From: Oscillospiraceae bacterium
GTDB taxonomy: Bacteria; Bacillota; Clostridia; Oscillospirales; Ruminococcaceae
Direction: 5' to 3'
DNA length: 64,000 bases
Assembly: GCA_017465665.1 (NCBI GenBank)
Contig: JAFTVU010000004.1
Coordinates: 42,845 to 106,844, forward strand
Of the stretch, positions 40,586 through 50,693 are shown piece by piece. The notes beneath the pieces were generated by a model, which was not told the origin of the DNA, did not search any database, and saw nothing but the letters and a program-made list of their open reading frames with translations. Within the stretch, counting starts at the first letter, position 1. The number at the start of each line of letters is the position of its first letter. Both the position numbers and the translations under genes were made by a program.

Positions 40586-41212
40586 ATGGAATACAAAACC
40601 ATCGCACGCCCGTGCGAGGCGATATTTATCGAAAAAAAGTCCGAGTTCATAGGCTACCTCTGTCCCGTTCAGACCGAGGAGCAGGCGATAGCGTTCATCG
40701 AGCAGATACGTGCCATGCACCGCAAGGCTACTCACAACTGCTATGCGTACATCCTGCGTGAGAACAACGCCGCACGCCATTCTGATGACGGCGAGCCGGG
40801 CGGCACTGCAGGCGTTCCGATATACGAGGTGCTCCGCAAGGAGGGGCTGACGGATGTGTGCTGTGTTGTAACACGCTATTTCGGCGGTATCATGCTGGGT
40901 GCAGGCGGACTTGTCCGTGCATACACCAAGGGCGCAAAGGACGCTGTGGACGCTGCGCAGATAAAGTGCATGGCATCGGCGGAGGAGCTGCTGGTAACTG
41001 TCGATTACGGGCTGTACGGACGTCTTGCACAGATATTCCTTGACTTTGACGCAAGGGTAGAGAACGAGGAGTTTGCGGATAATGTGAAGATAACCCTTTG
41101 CATCCGTGAGGAGAGCGCAGAAAAGCTCCGTGAAAAGCTTATAGATACATGTAATGGAAATATCGTTGTTGAAACTGTACAGAAACTGAACTTTGATTTT
41201 GCACAGAAGTAA
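40586..41212 (+). CDS. YigZ/IMPACT family protein
   Basis: 208 residues. The N-terminal UPF0029 domain has FIEKKSEFIGYLCPV, HNCYAYILRENN, DDGEPGGTAGVPIYEVL and YFGGIMLGAGGLVRAYTKGAKDAV; a DUF1949 ferredoxin-like domain follows. Homologues relate to the eukaryotic translation regulator IMPACT; the bacterial role is not settled. AAGGAGG precedes ATG 40586. Apparently cotranscribed with the short pyrophosphatase. Confidence 0.95.
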   Translation: MEYKTIARPCEAIFIEKKSEFIGYLCPVQTEEQAIAFIEQIRAMHRKATHNCYAYILRENNAARHSDDGEPGGTAGVPIYEVLRKEGLTDVCCVVTRYFGGIMLGAGGLVRAYTKGAKDAVDAAQIKCMASAEELLVTVDYGLYGRLAQIFLDFDARVENEEFADNVKITLCIREESAEKLREKLIDTCNGNIVVETVQKLNFDFAQK

Positions 41213-41302
41213 CAAAATTTCATCTGCAAAAAAGGTTTAAGAGGGTCGAATTCTGTATATAATAATAGATGGACTTTTAATCAGCAAAAATAATTATCTG
41301 AG

Positions 41303-41331
41303 TATAACGCGTTCATTACGGGCGCGTTATA
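41303..41331. repeat. inverted repeat upstream of dgt
   Basis: 9-bp arms TATAACGCG / CGCGTTATA (41303-41311, 41323-41331), 11-nt centre. It may terminate yigZ (no strong T-run) or act as an operator for dgt. Confidence 0.5.
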
Positions 41332-41371
41332 TCGTCTTTATATATGTATGAACAGAATGGTGGTGAACGGA

Positions 41372-42394
41372 ATGCTTCCTCGTGAACGTATAATGGAGAA
41401 TGAAAAGCTTACTCTCAGCGAGTTTGCCTGCAGGTCTGCTGACAGCAAGGGCAGAGCCGTGCCCGAAAAGCCCTGCGATTTCCGTACGGATTTCCAGCGT
41501 GACCGTGACAGGATAATCCACTGCAACGCATTCCGCCGCCTGAAGCACAAGACGCAGGTGTTCCTGATACCACATTCCGATCATTACCGTACACGACTTA
41601 CTCATACCCTTGAGGTGAACCAGATATCCCGTACGGTAGCCTGTGCGCTGGGTCTGAACGAGGATCTGACCGAAGCTATCGCGCTGGGTCATGATCTCGG
41701 ACACACACCGTTCGGTCATGACGGAGAGCGTGTTCTGGATAAGCTGCTGCCGAACGGCTTTGCCCATAATCTTCAGGGTAAGCGTGTGGTGGAGGTCATC
41801 GAAAAGGATGGCAAGGGATTAAATCTCACTGCCGAGGTAATTGATGGTATCGTAGGACATACGTATACAGGCGAAGCGCCGCTGCCCGTTACAAGAGAGG
41901 GCATGGTGGTGCGCTACTGCGATAAGATAGCATACATCAATCATGATATTGAGGACGCCATCCGCGGCGGTGTTATAAGCGAGAAAGACCTGCCAGAGTT
42001 CCCTGTAAGGGTACTGGGTGATACGAAATCCGCAAGGATAGCTTCACTGGTGCGCTCACTGGTGGAGCACGGCGCGGAAAATATCGGCATGGATTCCGAG
42101 GTGCAGAAAGCTCATGACGAGCTGCGCGAATTCATGTTTGAGCGTGTTTACAGAGCTGATATGACCATTGCCGAAATGGGCAAGGCAAGCTTCATCGTGG
42201 AGTTCCTGTTCAACTATTTCAGCGAGAATAAGGATAAGATGCCGCAGCTTTATCTAAGACTTGCGGAGGAATACGGTCTTGCCGTTGCAGTGGGTGATTT
42301 CATAAGTGGCATGACGGATGATTATGCCGTAAACCTGTTCAAGGAGATATGCCTGCCAAAGGGCTGGCTGGGAGGAGCCGCAAGGCTCGGATAG
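41372..42394 (+). CDS. dgt: dGTP triphosphohydrolase-like HD protein
   Basis: 340 residues. It has SKGRAVPE, FRTDFQRDRDRIIHCNAFRRLKHKTQVF, the HD metal site in RLTHTLEV and GHDLGHTPFGHDGE, and VRYCDKIAYINHDIEDA. The family cleaves dNTPs to nucleoside and triphosphate. The upstream ATG at 41348 lacks a ribosome binding site; 41372 follows GGTGGTG and fits family N-termini better. It precedes dnaG and rpoD, a common order in Clostridia. Confidence 0.92.
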   Translation: MLPRERIMENEKLTLSEFACRSADSKGRAVPEKPCDFRTDFQRDRDRIIHCNAFRRLKHKTQVFLIPHSDHYRTRLTHTLEVNQISRTVACALGLNEDLTEAIALGHDLGHTPFGHDGERVLDKLLPNGFAHNLQGKRVVEVIEKDGKGLNLTAEVIDGIVGHTYTGEAPLPVTREGMVVRYCDKIAYINHDIEDAIRGGVISEKDLPEFPVRVLGDTKSARIASLVRSLVEHGAENIGMDSEVQKAHDELREFMFERVYRADMTIAEMGKASFIVEFLFNYFSENKDKMPQLYLRLAEEYGLAVAVGDFISGMTDDYAVNLFKEICLPKGWLGGAARLG

Positions 42395-42403
42395 GAGTGG
42401 TAT

Positions 42404-42652
42404 ATGGATTGTCCTTTCTGTGGATGTGAAATGCATACAGGTGAGGTGCGTGGCGATATGATGATTGCTGTCGACAAAGATACTGGTATCTTCTGGTGCC
42501 GCTCCGACAGGACTAAGCTGCAGAAGATCTTTGACGCAGATAAGCGGCTGCTCACCGACAACAAGAACATACTGGGGTACAGGATACCTGCGCACTACTG
42601 TTCAAAATGCAAAAAGGTGATCCTCGACGCTGAGGTGGAGGATCTCGTCTGA
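42404..42652 (+). CDS. PF20097-like small zinc-ribbon protein
   Basis: 82 residues. MDCPFCGCEMHTGEVRG opens the protein and HYCSKCKKVILDAE closes it, giving a CxxC...CxxC zinc ribbon, with an internal WCRSDR Cys. Such proteins are widespread and of unknown function. It sits between dgt (9 bases) and dnaG (23 bases), so it is part of that operon. Confidence 0.8.
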   Translation: MDCPFCGCEMHTGEVRGDMMIAVDKDTGIFWCRSDRTKLQKIFDADKRLLTDNKNILGYRIPAHYCSKCKKVILDAEVEDLV

Positions 42653-42675
42653 TATAATACAAGGAGGGATATCGC

Positions 42676-44427
42676 ATGGCTTTGCCCGATGGGTTTCTGA
42701 GAGAGCTCAGGGATAATAATGACATGGTGTCGGTGGCGCAGAGCTATGTGGAGCTCAAGAGAGCAGGCAGTACCTATTCCTGCCGCTGTCCGTTCCATTC
42801 GGAGCGAACACCGTCCTTTCATGTATATCCCGATACACAGAGCTATTTCTGCTTCGGCTGCGGAGCGGGCGGCGATGTGGTGACATTCATACGGCAGATA
42901 GAAAATCTTGATTATATGGAGGCTGTGCGCTTCCTTGCCCAGAGAGCAGGCATGGCAATGCCCGAGGACAGGGATGACGGCTCTGCGAGGTGGCGTCAGC
43001 GGCTTTATGAGATAAACCGTACCGCAGGCAGGTACTTCCATGAAACGCTTTTCTCTCCTGAGGGAAAGGCAGGCTGGGATTATATCACGGGCAGAGGTCT
43101 TACGGAGCACACCATAAAGCGCTTCGGTATTGGCTATGCGCCCGATGATTATCACAAGCTGCATTATTATATGAAGAGCAAGGGCTTTTCGGAGGATGAG
43201 CTGGCTTCCGCGGCGCTTCTGGTGCGCAACAACAACCGTGTTTATGATAAATTCCGCCATCGTGTGATGTTCCCGATATTTGATACAAGGGGAAACATCA
43301 TCGCATTCGGAGGAAGAGCGCTGGCGGCAGACGCACCTGCGAAGTACCTCAACAGTGACGAGACTTTCGTGTTCCAGAAGAGGGAAACGCTGTTTGCGCT
43401 GAATTATGCGAAGAACTCCAAGGCGGATTATTTCATCCTGTGCGAGGGCTACATGGATGTTATAGCCATGCATCAGGCAGGCTTCAACAGTGCAGTGGCA
43501 ACGCTTGGCACTGCGATAACGCCAAGCCAGGCAAGGCTCATCGGAAGAATGGGCAAGAGCGAGGTCATCCTTTCCTACGATTCGGACGGCCCCGGTCAGA
43601 AAGCGGCTTCCAGGGGCATAAACCTGCTTACGGAGGCAGGCGTAAAGGCGCGTGTGCTGAATATGACAGGCGCTAAGGACCCCGATGAATTTATACGCAA
43701 ATACGGTGCGGAGGCATTCGCACATCTTATAGAAAAATCAGGCGGCGCAATAGATTACGAGCTGGGCAAGCTCAGCAACGGGCTTGATCTTGTGAACCGT
43801 GATGAGGACCGCTCGGCGTACCTCAAAAAAGCGGTGGTATTCCTTGCACAGATACAGAATCCGCTGGACAGGGATGTGTATATCTCACGTACTGCGGAAA
43901 CTGCGCGTATTCCTGCCGAAACAGTGCGTTTTGCGGTGAATACCGAGATCAACCGCCAGAAAAAACGGGACAAGCGTGACGAGTTCAGAAATCTCGTTTC
44001 TCCCCGTAATACAGATAAGATAAATCCGCAGTCCGCAAAGCTTCCCAGAGAGGAAAAGGCGGAGCGCGGAATACTGTGCTTTCTCTACAATAATCCCGAT
44101 AAGCTGGAGCATATCGAAAAGAGCCTGACGGGCGGCTTCGTTACGGAGTTCAACCGCCGTGTTTTTGATAACATGAAAGGCAGGATATCCCGTGGCGATA
44201 CCCTTGATATGACAGGCTTCAACGAGGAATTTGAAAGCGCAGAGATGGGCAGAATAACAGGTATCCTGAATGATTTTGCCGCATTTGCTCACGATATACA
44301 GGCTCTCGGAGACTATATAAAGATATTAAACGACTACTCGGAGAGCAATAAAAATATGACCGCAGGCGCTATGTCCGCAGACGAGCTGCTTGCATTCGCA
44401 CAAAAGCAAAAGGAGAAGAAAAGCTAA
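42676..44427 (+). CDS. dnaG: DNA primase
   Basis: 583 residues. CHC2 zinc finger ([13 protein letters not shown]...[10 protein letters not shown], about residues 36-66), primase catalytic core with [18 protein letters not shown] and a Toprim domain ([29 protein letters not shown]), then a helical C-terminal helicase-interaction region. It makes RNA primers at the replication fork. AAGGAGG precedes the ATG. The last base of its stop overlaps the rpoD start (ATGA). Confidence 0.97.
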   Translation: MALPDGFLRELRDNNDMVSVAQSYVELKRAGSTYSCRCPFHSERTPSFHVYPDTQSYFCFGCGAGGDVVTFIRQIENLDYMEAVRFLAQRAGMAMPEDRDDGSARWRQRLYEINRTAGRYFHETLFSPEGKAGWDYITGRGLTEHTIKRFGIGYAPDDYHKLHYYMKSKGFSEDELASAALLVRNNNRVYDKFRHRVMFPIFDTRGNIIAFGGRALAADAPAKYLNSDETFVFQKRETLFALNYAKNSKADYFILCEGYMDVIAMHQAGFNSAVATLGTAITPSQARLIGRMGKSEVILSYDSDGPGQKAASRGINLLTEAGVKARVLNMTGAKDPDEFIRKYGAEAFAHLIEKSGGAIDYELGKLSNGLDLVNRDEDRSAYLKKAVVFLAQIQNPLDRDVYISRTAETARIPAETVRFAVNTEINRQKKRDKRDEFRNLVSPRNTDKINPQSAKLPREEKAERGILCFLYNNPDKLEHIEKSLTGGFVTEFNRRVFDNMKGRISRGDTLDMTGFNEEFESAEMGRITGILNDFAAFAHDIQALGDYIKILNDYSESNKNMTAGAMSADELLAFAQKQKEKKS

Positions 44428-45518
44428 TGACAGAGAACACAACTAATTCGGCAGCGCTGCGTGAACTGCTGAATCACGGGCGCGAAAAGGGAAGCCTCAC
44501 CACAAAGGAGATAACCGATGTGCTGGAGGAGCTGAACTTTGACGCAGATCAGATAAACGGGCTTTATGAGGAGCTGGACAGCCTCAGCATAAAGATCGTT
44601 GACGATTACACGGCAGATCTTGATATCGACAACATTCTGGAGCTTGCCGAGAGCGAGGATTATGACGACAGCTACGATACCGACGGTATGCTGGCGGATG
44701 ACTCGGTCAAGCTGTATCTGAAGGAGATCGGACGCATCCCTCTGCTTACCACCGAGGAGGAGATAAAGCTTGCGGAGCGCATGGCAACGGGAGATCCCGC
44801 CGCTAAGAAGCGACTGAGCGAAGCAAACCTCCGTCTGGTAGTAAGTATCGCGAAGAAATATGTCCGCAGGGGAATGCAGTTCCTGGATCTTATCCAGGAG
44901 GGCAACCTCGGTCTTATCAAGGCGGTGGACAAGTTCGATTATACCAAGGGCTTCAAGTTCTCCACCTATGCGACATGGTGGATAAGACAGTCCATTACAA
45001 GAGCAATAGCGGATCAGGCGCGTACCATCCGTATTCCCGTACATATGGTGGAGACCATCACCAAGGTAAAGAAGATGCAGAGCCAGCTCCTCCATGAGAA
45101 TGGCTATGAGCCTTCTGAGGATGAGATAGCAGAGCAGCTGGGAATGACCACCGATAAGGTTCGTGAGATAATCCGCATAGCTCAGGATCCTGTTTCTCTG
45201 GAGACTCCCATAGGCGAGGAGGAGGACAGCCACCTTGGCGATTTCATCCCCGATGAGGACGCACCCGCACCTGCAGACGAAGCCTGCAACAGCGTGCTCA
45301 AGCAGATGCTGGGCGAGGTGCTGGATACTCTCACTGAAAGAGAGAAGCGCGTTATCATCCTGCGTTTTGGTCTTATCGATGGCAGACAGCGTACTCTCGA
45401 AGAGGTGGGACAGGAGTTCCAGGTAACACGCGAGCGTATTCGTCAGATAGAGACCAAGGCGCTAAGAAAGCTCCGCCACCCCACACGCAGCAGAAAGCTG
45501 AAGGATTTCCTTGAATAA
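44427..45518 (+). CDS. rpoD: primary-type RNA polymerase sigma factor (first copy)
   Basis: 363 residues. Region 1.1 ([28 protein letters not shown]), region 1.2 ([14 protein letters not shown]), region 2 with [33 protein letters not shown] and the -10 recognition helix [16 protein letters not shown], region 3, and region 4.2 ([30 protein letters not shown]). All are complete, matching group 1 (SigA) sigma factors. Its position behind dnaG with ATGA overlap is the classical macromolecular-synthesis operon. A second full-length copy follows. Confidence 0.96.
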   Translation: MTENTTNSAALRELLNHGREKGSLTTKEITDVLEELNFDADQINGLYEELDSLSIKIVDDYTADLDIDNILELAESEDYDDSYDTDGMLADDSVKLYLKEIGRIPLLTTEEEIKLAERMATGDPAAKKRLSEANLRLVVSIAKKYVRRGMQFLDLIQEGNLGLIKAVDKFDYTKGFKFSTYATWWIRQSITRAIADQARTIRIPVHMVETITKVKKMQSQLLHENGYEPSEDEIAEQLGMTTDKVREIIRIAQDPVSLETPIGEEEDSHLGDFIPDEDAPAPADEACNSVLKQMLGEVLDTLTEREKRVIILRFGLIDGRQRTLEEVGQEFQVTRERIRQIETKALRKLRHPTRSRKLKDFLE

Positions 45519-45584
45519 CAAAGCATTGACATATCACTAAACATTCCACTACACAGGCGAACGGTATATTGAAAGGATAATATT

Positions 45585-46661
45585 ATGGCTAACAATTCAA
45601 AGTCTGTACTTGCCGAGCTTCTTGACCACGGCAAGCAGAGCGGCAAGCTTACCACCAAAGAGATCACCGACGCACTTGAAGAGCTTGATTTTGACGTAGA
45701 TCAGATAAACAAGCTGTATGACGATTTCGAGAGCAACAATATCGAGATCGTGGATGACTACAATATCGATACAGACCTCAGCAGCGCGCTGGATTTCACC
45801 GAGGAGGATTCAGACTATGCCTCCGACGGTGTTTCGGTCGACGACCCTGTTAAGATACATCTAAAGGAGATAGGACGTATCCCTCTGCTTTCCACTGAGG
45901 AGGAGATACAGCTTGCAGAGAAGATCACCTCCGGTGACGAGGCTGCAAGAGACCGCCTTATCGAGGCTAACCTCAGACTTGTTGTAAGTATCGCAAAGCA
46001 TTATGTGGGCAGAGGTATGCCTTTCCTTGATCTTATCCAGGAGGGCTATATCGGTCTTATCAAGGCAGTCGAAAAGTTCGACCACACAAAGGGCTACAAG
46101 TTTTCTACCTATGCGACATGGTGGATAAGACAGTCCATTACAAGAGCCATCGCGGATCAGGCAAGAACCATTCGTATCCCCGTTCATATGGTGGAGACCA
46201 TTACAAAGGTAAAGAAAGCGCAGAACCTGCTGCTTCACAAGAACGGCCATGAGCCTACCATCGAGGAGGTAGCAAAGGAGCTGAATATGCAGCCTGAGCG
46301 TGTGCGAGAGATAGTTCGTATCGCACAGGATCCTGTTTCTCTGGAAGCGCCCGTAGGCGAGGAGGAGGATAGCTACCTCGGTGACTTCATCCCCGACGAG
46401 GACGCTCCTGCACCTATCGACAGCGCTATGCAGGCTGTATTCAAGGACGAGCTGAACAAGGCTCTGAATACTCTCCCAGAAAGAGAGCGCGATGTGCTGA
46501 AGTTCCGTTATGGCATCGGCAGCGACCGTTCTCACACTCTTGAAGAGGTGGGACGTGAGTTCAAGGTCACCCGTGAGCGTATCCGCCAGATAGAGGCAAA
46601 GGCGCTAAGAAAGCTCAGACAGGCTTCGCGCAGCAAGAACCTCCGCGTATTCCTCGACTGA
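45585..46661 (+). CDS. primary-type RNA polymerase sigma factor (tandem paralogue)
   Basis: 358 residues, collinear with the first copy over the entire length, including region 1.1 ([28 protein letters not shown]). The -10 helix block ([39 protein letters not shown]) is the same in both. Differences lie in region 2.1-2.2 ([17 protein letters not shown]), region 3 and region 4.1 ([39 protein letters not shown]). It starts 66 bases after the first gene with AAAGGATAAT before the ATG. It may be a second housekeeping or a group 2 stationary-phase sigma factor; no clear separate promoter was found. Confidence 0.94.
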   Translation: MANNSKSVLAELLDHGKQSGKLTTKEITDALEELDFDVDQINKLYDDFESNNIEIVDDYNIDTDLSSALDFTEEDSDYASDGVSVDDPVKIHLKEIGRIPLLSTEEEIQLAEKITSGDEAARDRLIEANLRLVVSIAKHYVGRGMPFLDLIQEGYIGLIKAVEKFDHTKGYKFSTYATWWIRQSITRAIADQARTIRIPVHMVETITKVKKAQNLLLHKNGHEPTIEEVAKELNMQPERVREIVRIAQDPVSLEAPVGEEEDSYLGDFIPDEDAPAPIDSAMQAVFKDELNKALNTLPERERDVLKFRYGIGSDRSHTLEEVGREFKVTRERIRQIEAKALRKLRQASRSKNLRVFLD

Positions 46662-46730
46662 TGCAGTTGGCGAAACATCCAAAGGTTGGGTAAATGATTT
46701 ATTTAATTTAACGAAATTGGCAAAATCATG

Positions 46731-46759
46731 TTGACTGTGACCACAGGATGTTATATAAT
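46731..46759 (+). promoter_or_regulatory. promoter of the membrane protein gene at 46836
   Basis: TTGACT at 46731-46736 and TATAAT at 46754-46759, 17-nt spacer. Confidence 0.8.
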
Positions 46760-46835
46760 ATTATATGAACATTGACTAAATAAGCTGATGTAATCGTTTG
46801 TATTATACAGCGTGTTCGGGAAAGGATTTTTCGTT

Positions 46836-47279
46836 ATGGCAGATTCCAAGCTGATAAATGAACACAGAGCGTGGCTGAAGGACGCTGAAAAGGGTAAGAC
46901 CCGTGCGTGCATCCTTGCGATCGCATTGTTCGTATTCTATACCGCAGTTGCTATTCTGAACTATAATCTTGAAGCTGTTGAGTTCACAGGATTTATCGTA
47001 TTCGTAGTTATCCTGTTTGCTATCATTACCAGTCTTCTGATCTTTAACGGTGTTGGCGCAGGCAAGTTCTTTCTGCTGCTGACGGATGTTATCGTTATTC
47101 TTTCAACATTCTTCCCGCTGATGAACAATGAAGCCATTACAACTGCTGAGATGGTAGTTATCTGCGTATGTGAGTTCGTACCTCCGCTGATCGGTCTGGT
47201 ATTTACATTTGTGAACTTCTATATGCGCCGTTATTTCTCTTTCATGCCTATGTACAGAGCAAAGAAGATCTACCTGTAA
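46836..47279 (+). CDS. four-helix membrane protein, unknown function
   Basis: 147 residues. After a hydrophilic N-terminus (ADSKLINEHRAWLKDAEKGK) come four membrane segments at about 25-42, 50-70, 75-92 and 107-130, ending in a basic/aromatic tail. No family was recognised. ATG 46836 follows GGAAAGGA; an ATG at 46812 has no ribosome binding site. Monocistronic: own promoter and terminator. Confidence 0.72.
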   Translation: MADSKLINEHRAWLKDAEKGKTRACILAIALFVFYTAVAILNYNLEAVEFTGFIVFVVILFAIITSLLIFNGVGAGKFFLLLTDVIVILSTFFPLMNNEAITTAEMVVICVCEFVPPLIGLVFTFVNFYMRRYFSFMPMYRAKKIYL

Positions 47280-47296
47280 TATTACATAGCTGACAC

Positions 47297-47327
47297 GCCC
47301 TGACAGTTAACGCTGTCGGGGCTTTTG
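47297..47327 (+). terminator. terminator after the membrane protein gene
   Basis: A 10-bp stem with one G-T pair (47297-47306 with 47313-47322), followed by TTTTG. Confidence 0.75.
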
Positions 47328-47389
47328 TGCTTTTTGGACAAAAAATCAGTGGAAATATGTGGTGTATTGACATTGTTGCATTGAAATCA

Positions 47390-47418
47390 TTGACAGGGCG
47401 GTGTTTTTTTGGTATACT
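47390..47418 (+). promoter_or_regulatory. promoter of the secreted transglutaminase gene
   Basis: TTGACA at 47390-47395 and TATACT at 47413-47418, 17-nt spacer. Confidence 0.82.
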
Positions 47419-47464
47419 TAATCTAAGTTATTATGCGATTTTAATTAAGAGATCGGAGGCAGAA

Positions 47465-49084
47465 ATGAAGCATAGATTTTTAGCTGTTATATTGTCCGCG
47501 ATTGTGTCTGTGGGAGCGTTCAGCACTCCTGTACAGCAGTTTATCGGGGCCTCTGTCACGGCACAGGCGGCTGAAGCTCTGAAAGCGCCCACAGCTTCAA
47601 AGAAGTCGGGTACATATTATTCCGACGGAAAGATGAAGATAACGCTTTCATGTGCTACCGAGGGCGCGTCTATATACTACAGCACGAACAATGGCTCTAC
47701 ATATAAGCTCTATACAAAGCCGTTCTATATCACAAAGAACACCCAGATAAAGTTCTATTCCCGTAAGGATGGCGTAAAGAGCAAGGTAGTCACCAGAACA
47801 TACAGGCTTCAGCCGAAGTTCACTATCACACCCAATGCGGGCGAGTATGATGGCAAGCAGACGGTCAAGCTTACCAGCAGCGTTCCGGGGCTGAAGTTCT
47901 ATTATACTCTTGACGGCAGCAAGCCTACCACAGATTCTGCGCTGTACACCGCAAAGGGAATTACTATTGACGAAAGCTGTGAGCTGCGTATCAGGACCTC
48001 CAAGAGCGGATGGTCTGTGCGTTATGTGAGCAAGGATTATATCATCGAAGAGGATGAGAAGATAGAAGTATCCATTGCAGGTGAGAGTATATTGGAGAAT
48101 TACACATCAAAGTATGCTTATTCAACCCTTACAACTAAGCAGCAGAAGCTGTATGCGGCGCTGTATGAGGGCGTAAAGGCACATAAGGCTACCATTGATG
48201 TATCTGGCATCGGCTGTTCTGCTGCCGATCTTGAAAAGACATTCTATGCGATGGATTATGAAAATCCGCAGTTTTTCTGGCTTGCCAGCGGATACAGCTA
48301 TAATCATTACGGCAGCGAGGTGTACGCGGTAAGCCCCTATTATGGCAGAAGCGTTACCGATGCGGCTATCATCAGACCGCAGCTTGAAGCAGTGGCTAAG
48401 GAGCTTATCGATGAAGCGGCAAAGCTGGATACCGACTTTGAGCGCGTAAAGCTGTTCCATGACGCTATCGTGAACAAGACCACTTATCGCAGCAGCGGCG
48501 GAGAGTACAAGCGTGACGCCGATGGTCCTCTGGTATCGGGCTATGCGCTGTGTGAGGGATATTCAAAGGCTTTTGCATATCTCTGTCAGTCTGTAGGTAT
48601 CGAGTGTATCTGCGTGAGCGGCGATTCGGACGGTGCTCACATGTGGAATATGCTGAAGCTGGATGGCGAATGGTATCAGATGGACGTTACATTCGATGAT
48701 CCCACAGGCATCGAGCCTACCTGCGAGTATACATATTTCTGCCTGAGCGACGCTCAGATGAAGGATAATCACACTCTTGACAATCCTTTCACCGTTCCTG
48801 TATGCAATTCCACAAAGTACAATTATTACAACGCTTCGGGTGAGACCAGATATGAGGATCATACAGAGGCTTACAATGCGCTTCTGAAGCTCGCTGCGGA
48901 GAATTACGCAAAGGGAATAATGACTACAGAGATCACCTGTACCGATGATTGTGTAGATTTACTTTACAACTATGTAAAGAACAAGGGCAGCTCGGTATTC
49001 AATGATTTCTGGGCTATCGATTGCCAGCCCGGCGGTCTGTACTACGGCTACAAGGGCGCACAGTTCTATTTCACACTTTCTTAA
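47465..49084 (+). CDS. secreted transglutaminase-like protein with chitobiase-type domains
   Basis: 539 residues. A Sec signal peptide (cleavage likely after VTAQA, about residue 35) is followed by two CHB_HEX_C-type beta repeats: GASIYYSTNNGSTYKLYTKPF and GLKFYYTLDGSKPTTDSALYT. The C-terminal half is a transglutaminase/protease-like domain with apparent triad C363 (YALCEGYSKAF), H392 (DGAHMWNML) and D407 (YQMDVTFDDP). This family includes cysteine proteases and crosslinking enzymes acting on surface proteins or peptidoglycan. No sortase motif or dockerin was seen, so it is probably released or held by its repeats. GGAGG precedes ATG 47465. Confidence 0.9.
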   Translation: MKHRFLAVILSAIVSVGAFSTPVQQFIGASVTAQAAEALKAPTASKKSGTYYSDGKMKITLSCATEGASIYYSTNNGSTYKLYTKPFYITKNTQIKFYSRKDGVKSKVVTRTYRLQPKFTITPNAGEYDGKQTVKLTSSVPGLKFYYTLDGSKPTTDSALYTAKGITIDESCELRIRTSKSGWSVRYVSKDYIIEEDEKIEVSIAGESILENYTSKYAYSTLTTKQQKLYAALYEGVKAHKATIDVSGIGCSAADLEKTFYAMDYENPQFFWLASGYSYNHYGSEVYAVSPYYGRSVTDAAIIRPQLEAVAKELIDEAAKLDTDFERVKLFHDAIVNKTTYRSSGGEYKRDADGPLVSGYALCEGYSKAFAYLCQSVGIECICVSGDSDGAHMWNMLKLDGEWYQMDVTFDDPTGIEPTCEYTYFCLSDAQMKDNHTLDNPFTVPVCNSTKYNYYNASGETRYEDHTEAYNALLKLAAENYAKGIMTTEITCTDDCVDLLYNYVKNKGSSVFNDFWAIDCQPGGLYYGYKGAQFYFTLS

Positions 49085-49094
49085 TATCACAGCT

Positions 49095-49134
49095 CAGCCA
49101 CCTCTGATACGGTTTTCGGAGGTGGCTGTTTTTT
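49095..49134 (+). terminator. terminator after the transglutaminase gene
   Basis: A 10-bp perfect stem (49095-49104 with 49119-49128), 14-nt loop, followed by TTTTTT. Confidence 0.88.
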
Positions 49135-49173
49135 GTTGCGGTGTAAAAAACAGAGAATGTTAAATATTTTGAT

Positions 49174-49202
49174 TTGACATCTGCCTCAAAAAGTTGTACA
49201 AT
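49174..49202 (+). promoter_or_regulatory. promoter of MATE gene
   Basis: TTGACA at 49174-49179 and TACAAT at 49197-49202, 17-nt spacer. Confidence 0.8.
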
Positions 49203-49239
49203 ATATTCTGCGATATTTTGTTAAAGAAAAGAGATAGAG

Positions 49240-50589
49240 ATGGATTCAACAGAAGCATATTACAAAAAAATGACAGAAACGCCTGTTTCGCGGCTTATCA
49301 TAAAGCTGGGTATTCCAACCACCATTTCAATGCTGGTCACCAGTATCTATAACATGGCCGATACATATTTCGTAGGCACTCTGGGAGAGAGCCAGCAGGC
49401 GGCTACGGGTATCCTGTTTACGCTGCAGGCTATCATTCAGGCGGTGTCGTTCATGCTGGGGCAGGGCTCGGGTACGTTGGTTTCAAAGGCTCTTGCCGAT
49501 AAGAACGTCAAGGAGGCTTCTGGCTACGTTTCAACGGCGTTTTTCACAGGCGCTGCGGCCGGTACTGCGCTAATGGCGCTAGGGCTGATATTCCTTGATC
49601 CGCTGCTGAAGCTGCTGGGAAGCACTGCTACAATACTGCCCTTTGCCCGTGATTACGGAATGTGGGTGTTGCTAGCGTGCCCGTTCATGGTGTGCTCCTT
49701 TGTGCTGAACAACAATCTGCGTTATGAGGGCAGGGCGCTTTATGCGATGTTCGGACTGGTTACGGGCGGCGTTATCAACATCTTCGGTGACTGGCTGCTG
49801 ATACATCAGCTTGAGATGGGCGTGTATGGAGCAGGTCTTTCCACCGCCGTATCCCAGTTCATCAGCTTTATATTGCTGCTGATATTCCACCGCCGCATGG
49901 CGCAGGGAAAGATCAGCCCGAAGCACATCAGCAGGAAGCTGAGGACCTATCTCACGATAATGAGAGTAGGTTTCCCCGCGCTTATCCGCCAGGGACTTAC
50001 CTCTATCTCCAACGGACTTCTCAACAACCTTACAAAGCCCTATGGCGACGCAGCTATTGCGGCAATGAGCGTTGTGGGACGCTATTCCATGCTTGTCATG
50101 TGTGTTGGTCTAGGAATAGGACAGGGCTTCCAGCCTGTGGCGAGCTTCAACTATCAGGCAAGAAAATACCGCCGCGTCAAGCAGGGACTGCTGTTCACGA
50201 TGGCTGCAGGCTTTGTGCTGGTGCTTATAATGTCGCTGCCTGGGCTTATTGTGCCTGAGTTCATTGTAAGCCTGTTCCAGAAGAGCCCCGATGTTATTGA
50301 GATAGGCGGCTTTGCTCTGAGGGCTGCCAGCATCGGTGTGCTGTTCCTGCCGCTTTCTATCCCTGTCAACATGCTGTATCAGAGCATACGCAAAGCAGGA
50401 GTTTCCTCCGTGCTCTCCATGCTGAGATCGGGACTTATGCTGATACCTACGCTGCTTATCACTACAACGCTGTGGGGGCTTACGGGTGTGCAGATATCCC
50501 AGCCTGCGGCAGATGTTCTGACGGGACTTACCTGTATTCCGTTCATCCTTTATTTCCTTTACAAAACACCTAGCACGGATGAGGAATGA
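49240..50589 (+). CDS. MATE family efflux transporter (second)
   Basis: 449 residues, about 12 helices. LIIKLGIPTTISMLVTSIYNMADTYFVGTLG, LGQGSGTLVSKALADKN and GLGIGQGFQPVASFNYQARKYRR are family motifs of the DinF/NorM-like Clostridial group. It exports unknown compounds. Unlike the MATE at 16878 it is monocistronic with no adjacent regulator. The ribosome binding site (AAGAGATAGAG) is weak. Confidence 0.94.
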   Translation: MDSTEAYYKKMTETPVSRLIIKLGIPTTISMLVTSIYNMADTYFVGTLGESQQAATGILFTLQAIIQAVSFMLGQGSGTLVSKALADKNVKEASGYVSTAFFTGAAAGTALMALGLIFLDPLLKLLGSTATILPFARDYGMWVLLACPFMVCSFVLNNNLRYEGRALYAMFGLVTGGVINIFGDWLLIHQLEMGVYGAGLSTAVSQFISFILLLIFHRRMAQGKISPKHISRKLRTYLTIMRVGFPALIRQGLTSISNGLLNNLTKPYGDAAIAAMSVVGRYSMLVMCVGLGIGQGFQPVASFNYQARKYRRVKQGLLFTMAAGFVLVLIMSLPGLIVPEFIVSLFQKSPDVIEIGGFALRAASIGVLFLPLSIPVNMLYQSIRKAGVSSVLSMLRSGLMLIPTLLITTTLWGLTGVQISQPAADVLTGLTCIPFILYFLYKTPSTDEE

Positions 50590-50608
50590 CCGAAATTCAG
50601 ATGTGATA

Positions 50609-50637
50609 TGGACTTTTTCCGAAAAATGATATATAAT
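50609..50637 (+). promoter_or_regulatory. promoter of galT
   Basis: TGGACT at 50609-50614 and TATAAT at 50632-50637, 17-nt spacer. The -35 is poor, so activation may be needed. Confidence 0.55.
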
Positions 50638-50693
50638 ATACTTGTATGATATTTTTACCGCTTACAGGCGGTGGTATGAAAGGTGCTACATAT

